Shown here one piece after another: positions 53,993 to 63,069 of a stretch of DNA of 64,000 nt; position 1 is the first letter of the stretch; each line of letters begins with the position of its first letter. Under the pieces are notes generated by a model. It did no database searches. It had not been told where the DNA came from and saw only the letters and a list, made by a program, of their open reading frames with translations. Made by a program: the position numbers and the translations under genes. This stretch comes from Lachnospiraceae bacterium NK4A144 (GTDB lineage: Bacteria > Bacillota > Clostridia > Lachnospirales > Lachnospiraceae), in the NCBI GenBank assembly GCA_000424365.1, contig AUJT01000001.1, positions 248,001-312,000 of the forward strand. Reading direction: 5' to 3'.

Positions 53993-54967
53993 TCAAAGTT
54001 CACTTAAAAGTGTATTGAAGTCCTCCAGTGTATCGATGGAGAAAGTTCTGTAATTATCGGTTCCGAAAGCTTTTGCTGTTTTCTTTACGAAGCCGGAGAG
54101 TGTCTTTCCGGGACCTACTTCGATAAAGGTATCAACACCAAGCTCAAGCATTCTTCTGATGATCATTTCCATACGTACACTTTTCTGCACCTGATTTACG
54201 AGAAGCTCAGGGATAGCCTTTGATGCACTTTCCGGTGTTACTTCTTCGCCGTTAAGATCACTAGCTGTGATCTCACGTCCGAGATAGTTAAACATTACCG
54301 GGATCTGCATGGGTGAGAAGGTAAGAGACTGAAAACGTTCCTTGAGCTTTTCTCCTGCAGGAGCCATGAAGCTTGTATGGAAAGGTCCGCTGACTTTGAG
54401 AGGGATGCAGCGACGTGCACCTGCTTCGGAAGCGAGAGCGGAAGCCTTTTCTACGGCCTTCTTTTCACCGCTGATAACCAGCTGTCCCGGGCAGTTAAAG
54501 TTGCAGATGGATACAACGCCTTCAGAGGCTGCTGCATCACAGCACTCCTGAAGTTTTTCTTCCTCGAGATTCATGATAGCTGCCATGCCGCAGTCGATCC
54601 CTTCTGCAGCGTCTTTCATTGCCTGACCGCGAAAAGCGACGGTTTCAACAGTGGACTTTGGATCAAGAACACCTGCGAAAGCGAGAGCAGAGTACTCACC
54701 GAGTGAGAGACCTGCTGCATAATCGATCTGTACATTTTTTTCCTTGAGCATTGCAGATACACCCATTGCAAAGGCTGTCATACAAGGCTGTGTATATTCT
54801 GTCTGATTGAGAAGTCCGTCCGGATCCTCAAAGCACATTTTATGAAGATCAAATGAAAGCTCAGCCGCATCAAAGGCGTTGCGGAAGGTTTCGGAAGCTT
54901 CATAGAAGTCCTTACCCATTCCTGCATGCTGACTTCCCTGTCCTGCATAAAGAATTGCTGTTTTCAT
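53993..54967 (-). CDS. fabD: Malonyl-CoA:ACP transacylase
   Basis: A 324-residue acyltransferase loading malonate on ACP. The oxyanion loop is GQGSQHAGM, the nucleophile is in GLSLGEYSALAFAG, and the His is in VSGPFHTSFMAP. It lies between fabK and fabG. Confidence 0.95.
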   Translation of the reverse strand: MKTAILYAGQGSQHAGMGKDFYEASETFRNAFDAAELSFDLHKMCFEDPDGLLNQTEYTQPCMTAFAMGVSAMLKEKNVQIDYAAGLSLGEYSALAFAGVLDPKSTVETVAFRGQAMKDAAEGIDCGMAAIMNLEEEKLQECCDAAASEGVVSICNFNCPGQLVISGEKKAVEKASALASEAGARRCIPLKVSGPFHTSFMAPAGEKLKERFQSLTFSPMQIPVMFNYLGREITASDLNGEEVTPESASKAIPELLVNQVQKSVRMEMIIRRMLELGVDTFIEVGPGKTLSGFVKKTAKAFGTDNYRTFSIDTLEDFNTLLSEL

Positions 54968-54982
54968 TGTATTTTTCCTTTC

Positions 54983-55888
54983 TCAGAATTCTCCGCCTGT
55001 AATATCAGCGAAGACATCTGCTACACTTCGGATTTCTTTTACCTGTCCGCAGGTCTGACCTGCCATCAGGCTTCCGGTCTTTGTGTCACCATCAAATACA
55101 GCACGGCGAAGTGAACCTAATGTAAATTTCTCAAGCTCCATCTTATCTGCGCCTGCTTTTTCCTGCTTGATATACTCACGAGTCATCTGGTTTTTAAGTA
55201 CACGGACAGGAGTACCGCCGATACGACCTGTAACTACTGCATCATTTCCCTTTGCTTTGATGACAGCATTTTTGTAGTTTTCATGGATAGGGCACTCCGT
55301 TGTAGCGAGAAGCACTGTTCCTACCTGTACGCCGCATGCACCGAGAGCAAGTGCTGCACGGAACTGTCTGTTATCAGCGATACCGCCGGCTGCGATAACA
55401 GGGATATTTACTGCATCACATACCTGAGGCACGAGAGTCATTGTAGTCATTTCACCGATATGACCGCCGCTTTCACAGCCTTCTGCGATCACTGCATCAG
55501 CGCCGAGTGATTCGAGATGCTTTGCAAGGATAGCTGCTGCAACAACAGGGATAACGATGATGCCGGCATTTTTAAAGCTTTCCATGTATTTTGCAGGATT
55601 TCCTGCACCGGTAGTAACAACCGGAACTTTTTTCTCGACAACGATCTCAGCAAATTCATCTGCTGCAGGATGCATGAGCATGATATTTACGCCGAAAGGT
55701 TTATCTGTGAGACTTCTGCACTTGTCGATCTCTTCACGGAGCATATCAGGATTCATACCGCCTGTACCGATGAGACCGAGACCGCCTGCGTTTGAGCATG
55801 CAGCTGCAAATGTTCCGTTAGCAATATTAGCCATTCCACCCTGAATGATGGGATAGCGGACACCAAGAATTTCATTAAGATATTTCAT
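54983..55888 (-). CDS. fabK: Enoyl-ACP reductase II (FMN-dependent)
   Basis: A 301-residue nitronate-monooxygenase-fold barrel. YPIIQGGMANIANG at the start and IAAGGIADNRQFRAALALGA later bind FMN; EGCESGGHIG is the phosphate-binding stretch. It performs the last reduction of each elongation cycle and is the only enoyl reductase seen here, so the cell would be expected to tolerate FabI-directed triclosan (family knowledge). Confidence 0.92.
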   Translation of the reverse strand: MKYLNEILGVRYPIIQGGMANIANGTFAAACSNAGGLGLIGTGGMNPDMLREEIDKCRSLTDKPFGVNIMLMHPAADEFAEIVVEKKVPVVTTGAGNPAKYMESFKNAGIIVIPVVAAAILAKHLESLGADAVIAEGCESGGHIGEMTTMTLVPQVCDAVNIPVIAAGGIADNRQFRAALALGACGVQVGTVLLATTECPIHENYKNAVIKAKGNDAVVTGRIGGTPVRVLKNQMTREYIKQEKAGADKMELEKFTLGSLRRAVFDGDTKTGSLMAGQTCGQVKEIRSVADVFADITGGEF

Positions 55889-55917
55889 GATCTTTCCACC
55901 TTTTTATCAAGTTTAGT

Positions 55918-56880
55918 TTAATTACTTTTAAGAGGTGCATAACGCAGCAGTACGCCTGCTTCTGTAAGACCTCCGCCAAAGCCAACCATCATAACAGAAT
56001 CATTTTCTTTGACTTTGCCTGATTCACAGAGCTCGTTAAGAGCCAGCGGAACGGAGGCTGCGCTGGTATTTCCGAATCTGTCCATATTTTTGTAAAACTT
56101 TTCTGAGGGAGCCTTAAATTTCTTTACGACGTGATCAATGATTCGTGCATTTGCCTGGTGACATACCACCCAGTCTACATCGTCCATTGTCATTTCAGAT
56201 TTAGAAAAGAGACCGTTAATAACTCTCGGAATAGCACTTACTGCAAATTTGAATACATTTTTTCCGTTCATGGATACATAGGACTTGCCATCGGCTTCAT
56301 TAACGCCGGGAACAAGGATATCCTTTGTACCGCATGCGCCCTGTATGCTGTAGTACATCGTATCGTCATCTGCCTCATACACGGCAGCGCCTGCACCATC
56401 GCCAAAGAGTACACAGGTTGTACGGTCTGTCATATCAAGGATCTTTGAAAGCTTCTCGACACCGATCACAAGTGCATATTTTTTACCATTGGCGGAAAGA
56501 AAACCACGAGCGACTTCTGTTCCATAGATAAAACCGGTACAAGCTGCATTTACATCGAGAGCCGCGATGTCTGTGGGAAGTCCCAGAGCTTCCTGTACGA
56601 GACAAGCGGTGCTCGGACATGCAAATTCAGCTGAAAGAGTAGCGACTACTACGCAGCCAATCTCGTTTTTATCGATCCCGGCTCTCTCAAGAGCCTGAGA
56701 TGCTGCTTTGATAGCGAGATCAGTTGCGCTTTCATCTTCGCCGCAGAAATATCTGGAATGGATACCGGTTCTCGGATAGATCCATTCATCACTTGTTTCA
56801 ACGATCTTTGAAAGATCATCATTTGTAACGACACGTGACGGAAGTGCGCCGCCGGTCGCGATTATTTTGAGTCCTGTCAT
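55918..56880 (-). CDS. fabH: 3-oxoacyl-ACP synthase III
   Basis: A 320-residue initiating condensing enzyme. The catalytic Cys is in DVNAACTGFIYG, the His in WVVCHQANARI and the Asn in RFGNTSAASVP. Its start overlaps the accA stop by 4 nt, linking initiation with malonyl-CoA supply. Confidence 0.96.
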   Translation of the reverse strand: MTGLKIIATGGALPSRVVTNDDLSKIVETSDEWIYPRTGIHSRYFCGEDESATDLAIKAASQALERAGIDKNEIGCVVVATLSAEFACPSTACLVQEALGLPTDIAALDVNAACTGFIYGTEVARGFLSANGKKYALVIGVEKLSKILDMTDRTTCVLFGDGAGAAVYEADDDTMYYSIQGACGTKDILVPGVNEADGKSYVSMNGKNVFKFAVSAIPRVINGLFSKSEMTMDDVDWVVCHQANARIIDHVVKKFKAPSEKFYKNMDRFGNTSAASVPLALNELCESGKVKENDSVMMVGFGGGLTEAGVLLRYAPLKSN

Positions 56881-57812
56881 GCGCTGACTGCTCCAATCTT
56901 TCTGAATTTTTCTTTTCTGTCGATCAAAATCTGTTCCGGAGTCATCTGCATGAGAGAGGAGAGATTTTTTTCGAGTGACATATCGAGACTTCCATAGAGG
57001 CGCTTGGGATTTTCCTGTGCACCGCCGAGAGGCTCCTGGATGATCTCATCTGCAACTCCTGCTTCTAAAAGGTCATCAGCCGTAAGCTTCATGATCGCAC
57101 ATGCCTCACCATGGCGTGATGAATCTTTCCAAAGGATACTTGCAAAGCCTTCGGGACTAAGTACGGAATAAATTGCATATTCGAGCATCAATATCTTATT
57201 TGCTACACAGATTCCGAGTGCGCCGCCGGAACTTCCTTCTCCGGTAACTACAGAGATAACGGGCACGCGCAGTCTGGACATGGCAGCGAGATTCTTTGCG
57301 ATCGCTTCACCCTGACCATGCTCCTCGGCATCGATACCGGGAAATGCCCCCGGAGTATCTACAAAAGTAATGATCGGACGACCGAATTTCTCAGCCTGCT
57401 TCATGAGGCGGAGAGCTTTTCTGTAGCCTTCAGGCTTAGCCATACCGAAATTGTACTTTGCGCTGGTTTCTGCTGTATGACCTTTTCTATGACCGAGAAC
57501 AGTTACGGGAATGCCGTGGAAACGGGCGATACCGCCATACATTGCAGGATCATCGTCATAGAGATGATCACCTTTCTGTTCAAAGAAATCTGTAAAAAGA
57601 TTTTCGATGAAATCATCGATATGAGGACGTTCGATCTTACGAGCGAGATAAACTTTATCCTCAGGAGTCAGGCTTGTGCAAGGACGAAGTGCCTTTGCCT
57701 TTTCTATAGAAAGCAGCAGGAGTTCCTGATCGTTTTCAGTTTTTCCCTCTGCACGGAGTTCTCTGATCCTGTTTTCGATTTTTTCTGCTTCTAAAAGAGA
57801 ATCTCTGATCAT
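56877..57812 (-). CDS. accA: Acetyl-CoA carboxylase carboxyltransferase alpha subunit
   Basis: A 311-residue crotonase-fold subunit. FVDTPGAFPGIDAEEHGQGE and GEGSSGGALGI form the acyl-CoA site. It overlaps accD (4 nt) and fabH (4 nt), so the three are translated as a chain. The biotin carrier and biotin carboxylase genes are not adjacent. Confidence 0.96.
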   Translation of the reverse strand: MIRDSLLEAEKIENRIRELRAEGKTENDQELLLLSIEKAKALRPCTSLTPEDKVYLARKIERPHIDDFIENLFTDFFEQKGDHLYDDDPAMYGGIARFHGIPVTVLGHRKGHTAETSAKYNFGMAKPEGYRKALRLMKQAEKFGRPIITFVDTPGAFPGIDAEEHGQGEAIAKNLAAMSRLRVPVISVVTGEGSSGGALGICVANKILMLEYAIYSVLSPEGFASILWKDSSRHGEACAIMKLTADDLLEAGVADEIIQEPLGGAQENPKRLYGSLDMSLEKNLSSLMQMTPEQILIDRKEKFRKIGAVSA

Positions 57813-58666
57813 ATTGCGTCCATCCTCCTTGTAAATCTGGAATCAACATGAAGCTTAAGCACATCATACAGTGTCTGCTTCATCTGTTCTCTCGGAACGA
57901 TCTTGTCTATAAATCCATGCTTTAAGAGATATTCACTCCTCTGGAATCCCTTTGGAAGCTTCTGACCGATCGTCTGCTCGATAACACGCGGACCGGCAAA
58001 ACCGATAAGTGCTCCGGGTTCCGCAAGAGTGATATCTCCAAGTGTTGCAAAGCTTGCTGTAACTCCTCCGGTAGTAGGATGAGTAAGATAACTTATATAA
58101 AGACCGCCATGTTCAGAGAATTCCTCAACCGCAGCACTTGTCTTTGCCATCTGCATAAGAGAATAGATACCTTCCTGCATTCTTGCGCCGCCGCTTGCGG
58201 AAAAAATGATGAGCGGGAGACGATGTATATCCGCAAACTCAACCGCACGTGTTACTTTTTCTCCTACAACAGAGCTCATGGAACCCATGAAAAATCTGGT
58301 ATCCAGCACTACAGCAACGACGTGGATGCCGTTTATACGACCCTCTGCGGTCACAGCGGACTCATTGATACCGGTCTTTTTCTCGAGCTGTTTTACCTTT
58401 GCTTCATAGCCTGGGAAATCGATCTTGTCTGTAGTGATCATATCCTGATTGAATTCTTTCATAGTTCCTTCGTCAAAAATGGCACGAAGACGGCTATATG
58501 CAGTCATGGGACGGTATTTGCCGCAAGTCGGGCAGATACTCAGGTTTCTCTCCCAGACATCTTTTAATGCCCGCCGGCTGCAGGCCTTACAGGTGATATA
58601 TTCCGGTGAAGCCTTACCGGTGATGCGTTCAAACACCGATTTGAATTTACTTACTTCTTTTTCCAT
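57809..58666 (-). CDS. accD: Acetyl-CoA carboxylase carboxyltransferase beta subunit
   Basis: A 285-residue subunit. The N-terminal zinc ribbon has CKAC and CPTCGKY (residues about 26-49), and the crotonase core has FSASGGARMQEG and TTGGVTASFATLGD. It forms the carboxyltransferase with AccA. The gap before it holds a dispersed repeat and the acpP terminator, so it probably has some transcription of its own or relies on read-through. Confidence 0.96.
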   Translation of the reverse strand: MEKEVSKFKSVFERITGKASPEYITCKACSRRALKDVWERNLSICPTCGKYRPMTAYSRLRAIFDEGTMKEFNQDMITTDKIDFPGYEAKVKQLEKKTGINESAVTAEGRINGIHVVAVVLDTRFFMGSMSSVVGEKVTRAVEFADIHRLPLIIFSASGGARMQEGIYSLMQMAKTSAAVEEFSEHGGLYISYLTHPTTGGVTASFATLGDITLAEPGALIGFAGPRVIEQTIGQKLPKGFQRSEYLLKHGFIDKIVPREQMKQTLYDVLKLHVDSRFTRRMDAI

Positions 58667-58687
58667 GTTTTCTCCAAAAATAATATG

Positions 58688-58712
58688 ATGATGTAAGGGT
58701 CAAAAGTAAAAA
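58688..58712 (-). repeat. Dispersed palindromic-repeat half-site
   Basis: ATGATGTAAGGGTCAAAAG followed by TAAAAA, the reverse orientation of the copy at 17000. It lies 20 nt before accD in the fab operon. Confidence 0.7.
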
Positions 58713-58734
58713 TCACAGGTATTCCTATAAGTTA

Positions 58735-58768
58735 ATAAAGGATGCTGGTCAAAAGACCGCATCCCTTT
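58735..58768 (-). terminator. Hairpin behind acpP (partial terminator)
   Basis: On the minus strand GGATGCGGTC pairs with GACCAGCATCC around TTTT (one bulged base), followed by TTTATTAA. A weak terminator here would make much acpP mRNA and less fab mRNA. Confidence 0.6.
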
Positions 58769-58785
58769 CTCAGCACTAATACTTA

Positions 58786-59016
58786 TTAGGCAGTAGCACC
58801 CTTGAGGTACTCAACGATATCGCCTACTGTAGCGAGCTTTGCGAGCTGCTCGTCAGGGATCTTAATGTTAGCAGCTTCTTCAAATGCCATGTGAAGCTCA
58901 ACAAGATCCAGAGAATCAGCCTCAAGGTCATCCATAACCTTTGCCTCAGGAGTAACTGCATCCTCGTCACAACCAAGAGTGTCAACAATGATCTGCTTAA
59001 CCTGTTCGAAATCCAT
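58786..59016 (-). CDS. acpP: Acyl carrier protein (fatty acid synthesis)
   Basis: A 76-residue acidic protein with the phosphopantetheine serine in [16 protein letters not shown] (Ser about residue 36). It is the first gene of the fab cluster. AAAGGAAA precedes the ATG. It differs clearly from the operon-specific ACP at 1864. Confidence 0.96.
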   Translation of the reverse strand: MDFEQVKQIIVDTLGCDEDAVTPEAKVMDDLEADSLDLVELHMAFEEAANIKIPDEQLAKLATVGDIVEYLKGATA

Positions 59017-59049
59017 GATATTTTCCTTTCGTTTCCGGGATGAATTTGA

Positions 59050-59142
59050 GCTTCCTGCTCCCCCGTTTGGTGACCGGGATTCTCATCACCGGTAGTTTGC
59101 GTTTGAGACGTGGTTTTATGTAGTATTGAAAACTGCGTCTCA
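59050..59142 (-). promoter_or_regulatory. Structured acpP leader
   Basis: TGAGACG (59104-59110) with CGTCTCA (59136-59142) and GTTTT (59113-59117) with AAAAC (59129-59133) form one long hairpin; a second, GGTG-ACCGG / CACCGGT, lies nearer the gene (about 59070-59093). The leader is about 180 nt, long for acpP. Confidence 0.45.
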
Positions 59143-59164
59143 GAGAAATAATAACTAAAAACAG

Positions 59165-59228
59165 TTTAGCTAAAACATATTTAACTAAATCACACTAAAT
59201 TTTTACACCAGAAAAAGAAATTTGTCAA
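59165..59228 (-). promoter_or_regulatory. acpP/fab promoter with two operator-like palindromes
   Basis: Read on the minus strand: -35 TTGACA (59228-59223), 17 nt, -10 TAAAAA (59205-59200). Just past the expected start lie TTTAGCTAAA (59165-59174, a perfect palindrome) and TTTAACTAAA (59180-59189, one base off), with 15-nt spacing. They are well placed for repression by the MarR-family protein of this cluster (inference). The rest of the region up to 59370 is AT-rich, with nothing else recognised. Confidence 0.6.
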
Positions 59229-59369
59229 CGAAAAATTTATTGTTGATTTATTTTAAGATGCCGACATGTGCAAAATTATGTTCAATATATTAAAATTGTC
59301 TATTGAATATTTGGGAGTGTTAGATTATTATTTTTTCAATTTAATAATTCTTTAAACCGTTGAAGCGGA

Positions 59370-59715
59370 GATAACGGGTGAAAAAGACCTCACAGAGAGC
59401 TCTGATTTGCTGAGACAGAGCAGGCACTGTCATTCAAATGGACCGCTGAGGGCGCATGGAAAGGACTTAAAGCTTAGTTCAAAGTCTTAGTATTGTGCGA
59501 CGTGAAGGCATACGTTAGTTGCCGGGAATATGATGGTATTCCATGGAGAGTACGGAGTTCTGTTACTTTTACACGTAAACGGAGCATTTACTGCGGAGTT
59601 TACAGTCAGAAACCATGAACAGTAACAGATTTTTCTGTAAAGCAGGGTGGCACCGCGAATTATTGTAGATTTTTCGTCCCTGACTGAGTAGCTAATACTC
59701 GGTCAGGGACTTTTT
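59370..59715 (+). promoter_or_regulatory. T-box riboswitch, tryptophan type
   Basis: The T-box AGGGTGGCACCGCG is at 59644-59657. Stem I elements lie upstream (AGAGAGCTCTG, GCTGAGACAGAGCAGGCACTG), and the likely specifier UGG is at 59439-59441 in CAAATGGACCGC. The terminator GTCCCTGACTGAGTA (59676-59690) pairs with 59696-59710 and is followed by TTTTT. Uncharged tryptophanyl-tRNA should switch on the trp genes. Confidence 0.93.
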
Positions 59716-59762
59716 ATATCCCTGACCGTAGGCGTATTAAGTTGTACGCGGAAAGGATTTTA

Positions 59763-61235
59763 ATGATACCAACAATTGAAGAGTTTCAAAAATTTGCTGC
59801 CGATCCTGAGTATCACAAAGTACCGGTAGCAAAGGAGATAATGTCGGATTTCACTACACCGATACTTGTACTCCAAAAGTTAAAGAATGTATCCCAGCAT
59901 GTTTTCTTATTAGAATCTGCTGAGCAGAAAGACAGCTGGGGAAGATATACGTTTCTGGGTTTTGATCCGTCTCTTCATATCTCATGTACAAATGGACATA
60001 TGAATATCGGGGCGACTACGATCGATACAGATCATCCTGATCACTATATAAGAGAGATCCTTGCAGCGTATAAGGCTCCGAAAGTACCGGGGCTTCCTCC
60101 TTTTACCGGCGGTCTCATGGGATATTTTTCCTATGACTGGCTGAAATATGCAGAACCTGTTCTGAATCTCGATGCAGAGGATACTGAACACTTTAACGAT
60201 GCGGATCTGATGCTTTTCGACAGGATAATCGCTTTTGATAACTATCGTCAAAAGATCATACTTATCGCAAATGCTGATACATCTGAAGGAGATGCCGGTT
60301 ATCACAATGCTGAACTGAAGATCCACGAAATGGAGAAACTCATCCGGGACGGAGAACCTGCAAAGGATGTGCCGGGACAGCTGAAATCTGAAATCACCTC
60401 GCTTTTTAACGAAGATGAATATGTATCCATGGTTAATAAGGCAAAACACCATATTAAGGAAGGTGATATCTTCCAGATAGTTCTTTCAAACCGTCTGGAA
60501 GCGCAGTATGAGGGAAGTTTATTGAACTGCTACCGTGTTCTCAGGACCTTAAATCCTTCGCCGTATATGTTTTATTTCTCGGGAGCAGATGTAGAAGCGG
60601 CAGGCGCTTCACCTGAAACTCTCGTAAAACTCGAAAACGGTGTGCTCCATACTTTTCCTCTTGCAGGAACACGTCCCAGAGGTAAGACTCCGGAAGAGGA
60701 TAAAGCATTGGAAGAAGACCTGCTCGCTGACGAAAAGGAACTCGCTGAGCACAATATGCTGGTGGATCTCGGCAGAAATGACATCGGAAAGATCAGTAAT
60801 TTCGGTTCTGTGAAAGTCGAGAAATATCACGAGATCGAACGTTTCTCCCATGTAATGCATATCGGTTCGACAGTTCGCGGAGATATCAGAGACGGTCTGG
60901 ATGCACTGGACGCTGTAAATTCTATCTTACCTGCAGGAACATTGTCAGGAGCACCAAAACTCAGAGCATGTCAGTTGATAAACGATCTCGAACGAAATAA
61001 ACGCGGTATCTACGGCGGAGCCATAGGATATCTGGACTTCACCGGTAATCTCGACACCTGTATCGCGATCAGACTCGCATGGAGAAAGAATAACAAGGTC
61101 TTTATAAGAAGCGGCGCCGGCATAGTATCAGATTCTGTTCCGGAAAAAGAATACAGAGAATGTATCAATAAAGCTGCTGCCGTTGTAAACGCACTTAAAA
61201 CAGCAGAAAAGATGCACGAAACGGAGGGATGCTGA
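59763..61235 (+). CDS. trpE: Anthranilate synthase component I
   Basis: A 490-residue enzyme making anthranilate from chorismate. The N-terminal tryptophan-feedback region reads LLESAEQKDSWGRYTF. The catalytic domain has FPLAGTRPRGKTPEED, LVDLGRNDIG, ILPAGTLSGAPKLRA and GAIGYLDF. I use the ATG at 59763 with GGAAAGG upstream rather than an in-frame TTG seven codons earlier. First gene after the T-box. Confidence 0.96.
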   Translation: MIPTIEEFQKFAADPEYHKVPVAKEIMSDFTTPILVLQKLKNVSQHVFLLESAEQKDSWGRYTFLGFDPSLHISCTNGHMNIGATTIDTDHPDHYIREILAAYKAPKVPGLPPFTGGLMGYFSYDWLKYAEPVLNLDAEDTEHFNDADLMLFDRIIAFDNYRQKIILIANADTSEGDAGYHNAELKIHEMEKLIRDGEPAKDVPGQLKSEITSLFNEDEYVSMVNKAKHHIKEGDIFQIVLSNRLEAQYEGSLLNCYRVLRTLNPSPYMFYFSGADVEAAGASPETLVKLENGVLHTFPLAGTRPRGKTPEEDKALEEDLLADEKELAEHNMLVDLGRNDIGKISNFGSVKVEKYHEIERFSHVMHIGSTVRGDIRDGLDALDAVNSILPAGTLSGAPKLRACQLINDLERNKRGIYGGAIGYLDFTGNLDTCIAIRLAWRKNNKVFIRSGAGIVSDSVPEKEYRECINKAAAVVNALKTAEKMHETEGC

Positions 61236-61237
61236 TA

Positions 61238-61816
61238 ATGATACTTTTAATAGATAACTATGACAGTTTTTCCTATAACCTTTATCAGCTTATCGGAACA
61301 GTCGCGCCGGACATAAAGGTCGTAAGAAATAATGAAAAGACTGTGCAGGAAATAGAGGAAATGGCTCCTTCCGGAATAGTTATTTCTCCGGGACCCGGAA
61401 GACCGTGCGATGCCGGAATATCAGAGGAAGTCGTGAAAAAACTCGGTAAAAAGATACCGATCCTCGGTGTCTGCCTTGGTCATCAGGGCATCTGCGAGTC
61501 CTATGGTGCAACCGTAACATATGCGAAAGAACTCATGCATGGCAAGCAGTCATTCACTGAAATAAATACGCAATGCCCGCTTTTTAGGGGACTTGAGCAA
61601 AAGATACCGGTTGCCAGGTACCATTCTCTCGCAGCAGACGCGGCGACATTGCCGGAATGTCTGGAGATCACCGGAGTTGCCGATGACGGAGAAGTCATGG
61701 CGGTACAGCACAAAGAATATCCGGTATACGGCGTACAGTTTCATCCGGAATCAATTATGACTCCCGACGGAGAAAAGATTTTAAGAAACTTTGTAGATAT
61801 AACTGAGAATAATTGA
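61238..61816 (+). CDS. trpG: Anthranilate synthase component II (glutamine amidotransferase)
   Basis: A 192-residue class I amidotransferase supplying ammonia to TrpE. The nucleophile is in GVCLGHQGI, and the His-Glu pair in FHPESIMT; the oxyanion loop is SPGPGRP. The ATG at 61238 has GGAGGG at the right distance, while the ATG at 61229 overlaps that site. Starts 2 nt after trpE. Confidence 0.95.
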   Translation: MILLIDNYDSFSYNLYQLIGTVAPDIKVVRNNEKTVQEIEEMAPSGIVISPGPGRPCDAGISEEVVKKLGKKIPILGVCLGHQGICESYGATVTYAKELMHGKQSFTEINTQCPLFRGLEQKIPVARYHSLAADAATLPECLEITGVADDGEVMAVQHKEYPVYGVQFHPESIMTPDGEKILRNFVDITENN

Positions 61817-61868
61817 AATGAATATTCTGCATAAAGTATTGCATGAAAAACAAAAAAGGAGAACAAAC

Positions 61869-62954
61869 ATGATCAAAGAAGCTATCGCAAAAATTGTAAA
61901 CAAGGGTGATCTTTCCTACGAAGAGGCAAAGACCGTAATGAATGAGATAATGAGAGGAGAGACTTCTCCGACTCAGAATGCAGCTTTTCTTGCAGCGCTT
62001 TCCACAAAGAGCACAAAAGCTGAGACCATCGAAGAAATCTCAGGATGTGCAGAAGCCATGCGTGATCTTGCGACACCGGTGCCTCATCCCGGAATGGAAG
62101 TTATGGAGATCGTAGGTACAGGCGGAGACGGAGCACATACTTTTAATATCTCCACAACTTCAGCAATGGTAGTTGCTTCTGCCGGAGTTAAGGTTGCAAA
62201 GCACGGTAACCGGGCTGCATCATCTATGTCAGGTACAGCTGACTGCTTAGAAGCTCTTGGAGCAAATATCAATATTGATCCTGATAAGGCATATAAGCTC
62301 CTGCAGGAAGTTGGCTTCTGTTTCCTTTTCGCACAGAAATATCATAAGGCCATGAAATATGTAGGACCTATCCGTAAAGAACTAGGATTCCGTACAGTAT
62401 TTAATATCCTTGGACCTATCACAAATCCTGCAAAGCCGGAAATGTTCCTCCTCGGTGTTTATGATGAATATCTTGTTGAACCCGTTGCAAAGGTACTTGC
62501 ATCCCTTGGTGTAAAGAGAGCTCTGGTAGTATACGGTCAGGATAAAATGGATGAGATCTCATCAAGTGCACCTACAACTATCTGTGAGCTGAAGGACGGA
62601 TACTACAGAACAAGCGTGATAAAGCCGGAAGACTTTGGATTAGAGCGCGGCACAAAGGCAGATCTTGTGGGTGGAAATCCTGATGAAAACGCACAGATCA
62701 CACGTGACATCCTTGCAGGCAAGATACAGGGACCGAAGAGAACTGCCGTACTTATGAATGCCGGAGCAGCTCTTTTCGTAGCAGGAAAAGCTGATTCAAT
62801 CGCATCCGGAATCACTCTTGCTGCAGAACTCATCGATAACGGCAACGCAGCAAATACGCTGAATCAGTTCATTAAGCTCTCAAATGAGCTCGAGGACGAT
62901 GTAAAAGCAGATATCTGCCTTGAAAACATGGTAAGTTCTGAGCACTCAGCGTGA
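61869..62954 (+). CDS. trpD: Anthranilate phosphoribosyltransferase
   Basis: A 361-residue enzyme adding phosphoribose to anthranilate. [17 protein letters not shown] binds PRPP, and [21 protein letters not shown] and GPITNPAKP are typical. The start at 61869 follows AAAGGAG; an upstream frame adds 17 untypical residues. trpC, trpF, trpB and trpA do not follow within the window; a two-component remnant does. Confidence 0.95.
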   Translation: MIKEAIAKIVNKGDLSYEEAKTVMNEIMRGETSPTQNAAFLAALSTKSTKAETIEEISGCAEAMRDLATPVPHPGMEVMEIVGTGGDGAHTFNISTTSAMVVASAGVKVAKHGNRAASSMSGTADCLEALGANINIDPDKAYKLLQEVGFCFLFAQKYHKAMKYVGPIRKELGFRTVFNILGPITNPAKPEMFLLGVYDEYLVEPVAKVLASLGVKRALVVYGQDKMDEISSSAPTTICELKDGYYRTSVIKPEDFGLERGTKADLVGGNPDENAQITRDILAGKIQGPKRTAVLMNAGAALFVAGKADSIASGITLAAELIDNGNAANTLNQFIKLSNELEDDVKADICLENMVSSEHSA

Positions 62955-63069
62955 TCTTAAATATTTAGATATATTTTAATTGTGTTTTAATGCGTAACGC
63001 ATAAACACTTGTATAAACGTGTAAATAGCAGTAAGTTTATATGAAGATCTCCGAAATAAAATAAAAATT

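Noticed and set aside
59742-59762. TTG as start of trpE
   Set aside because: The ATG at 59763 has a good GGAAAGG site at normal distance and begins where TrpE proteins usually begin.
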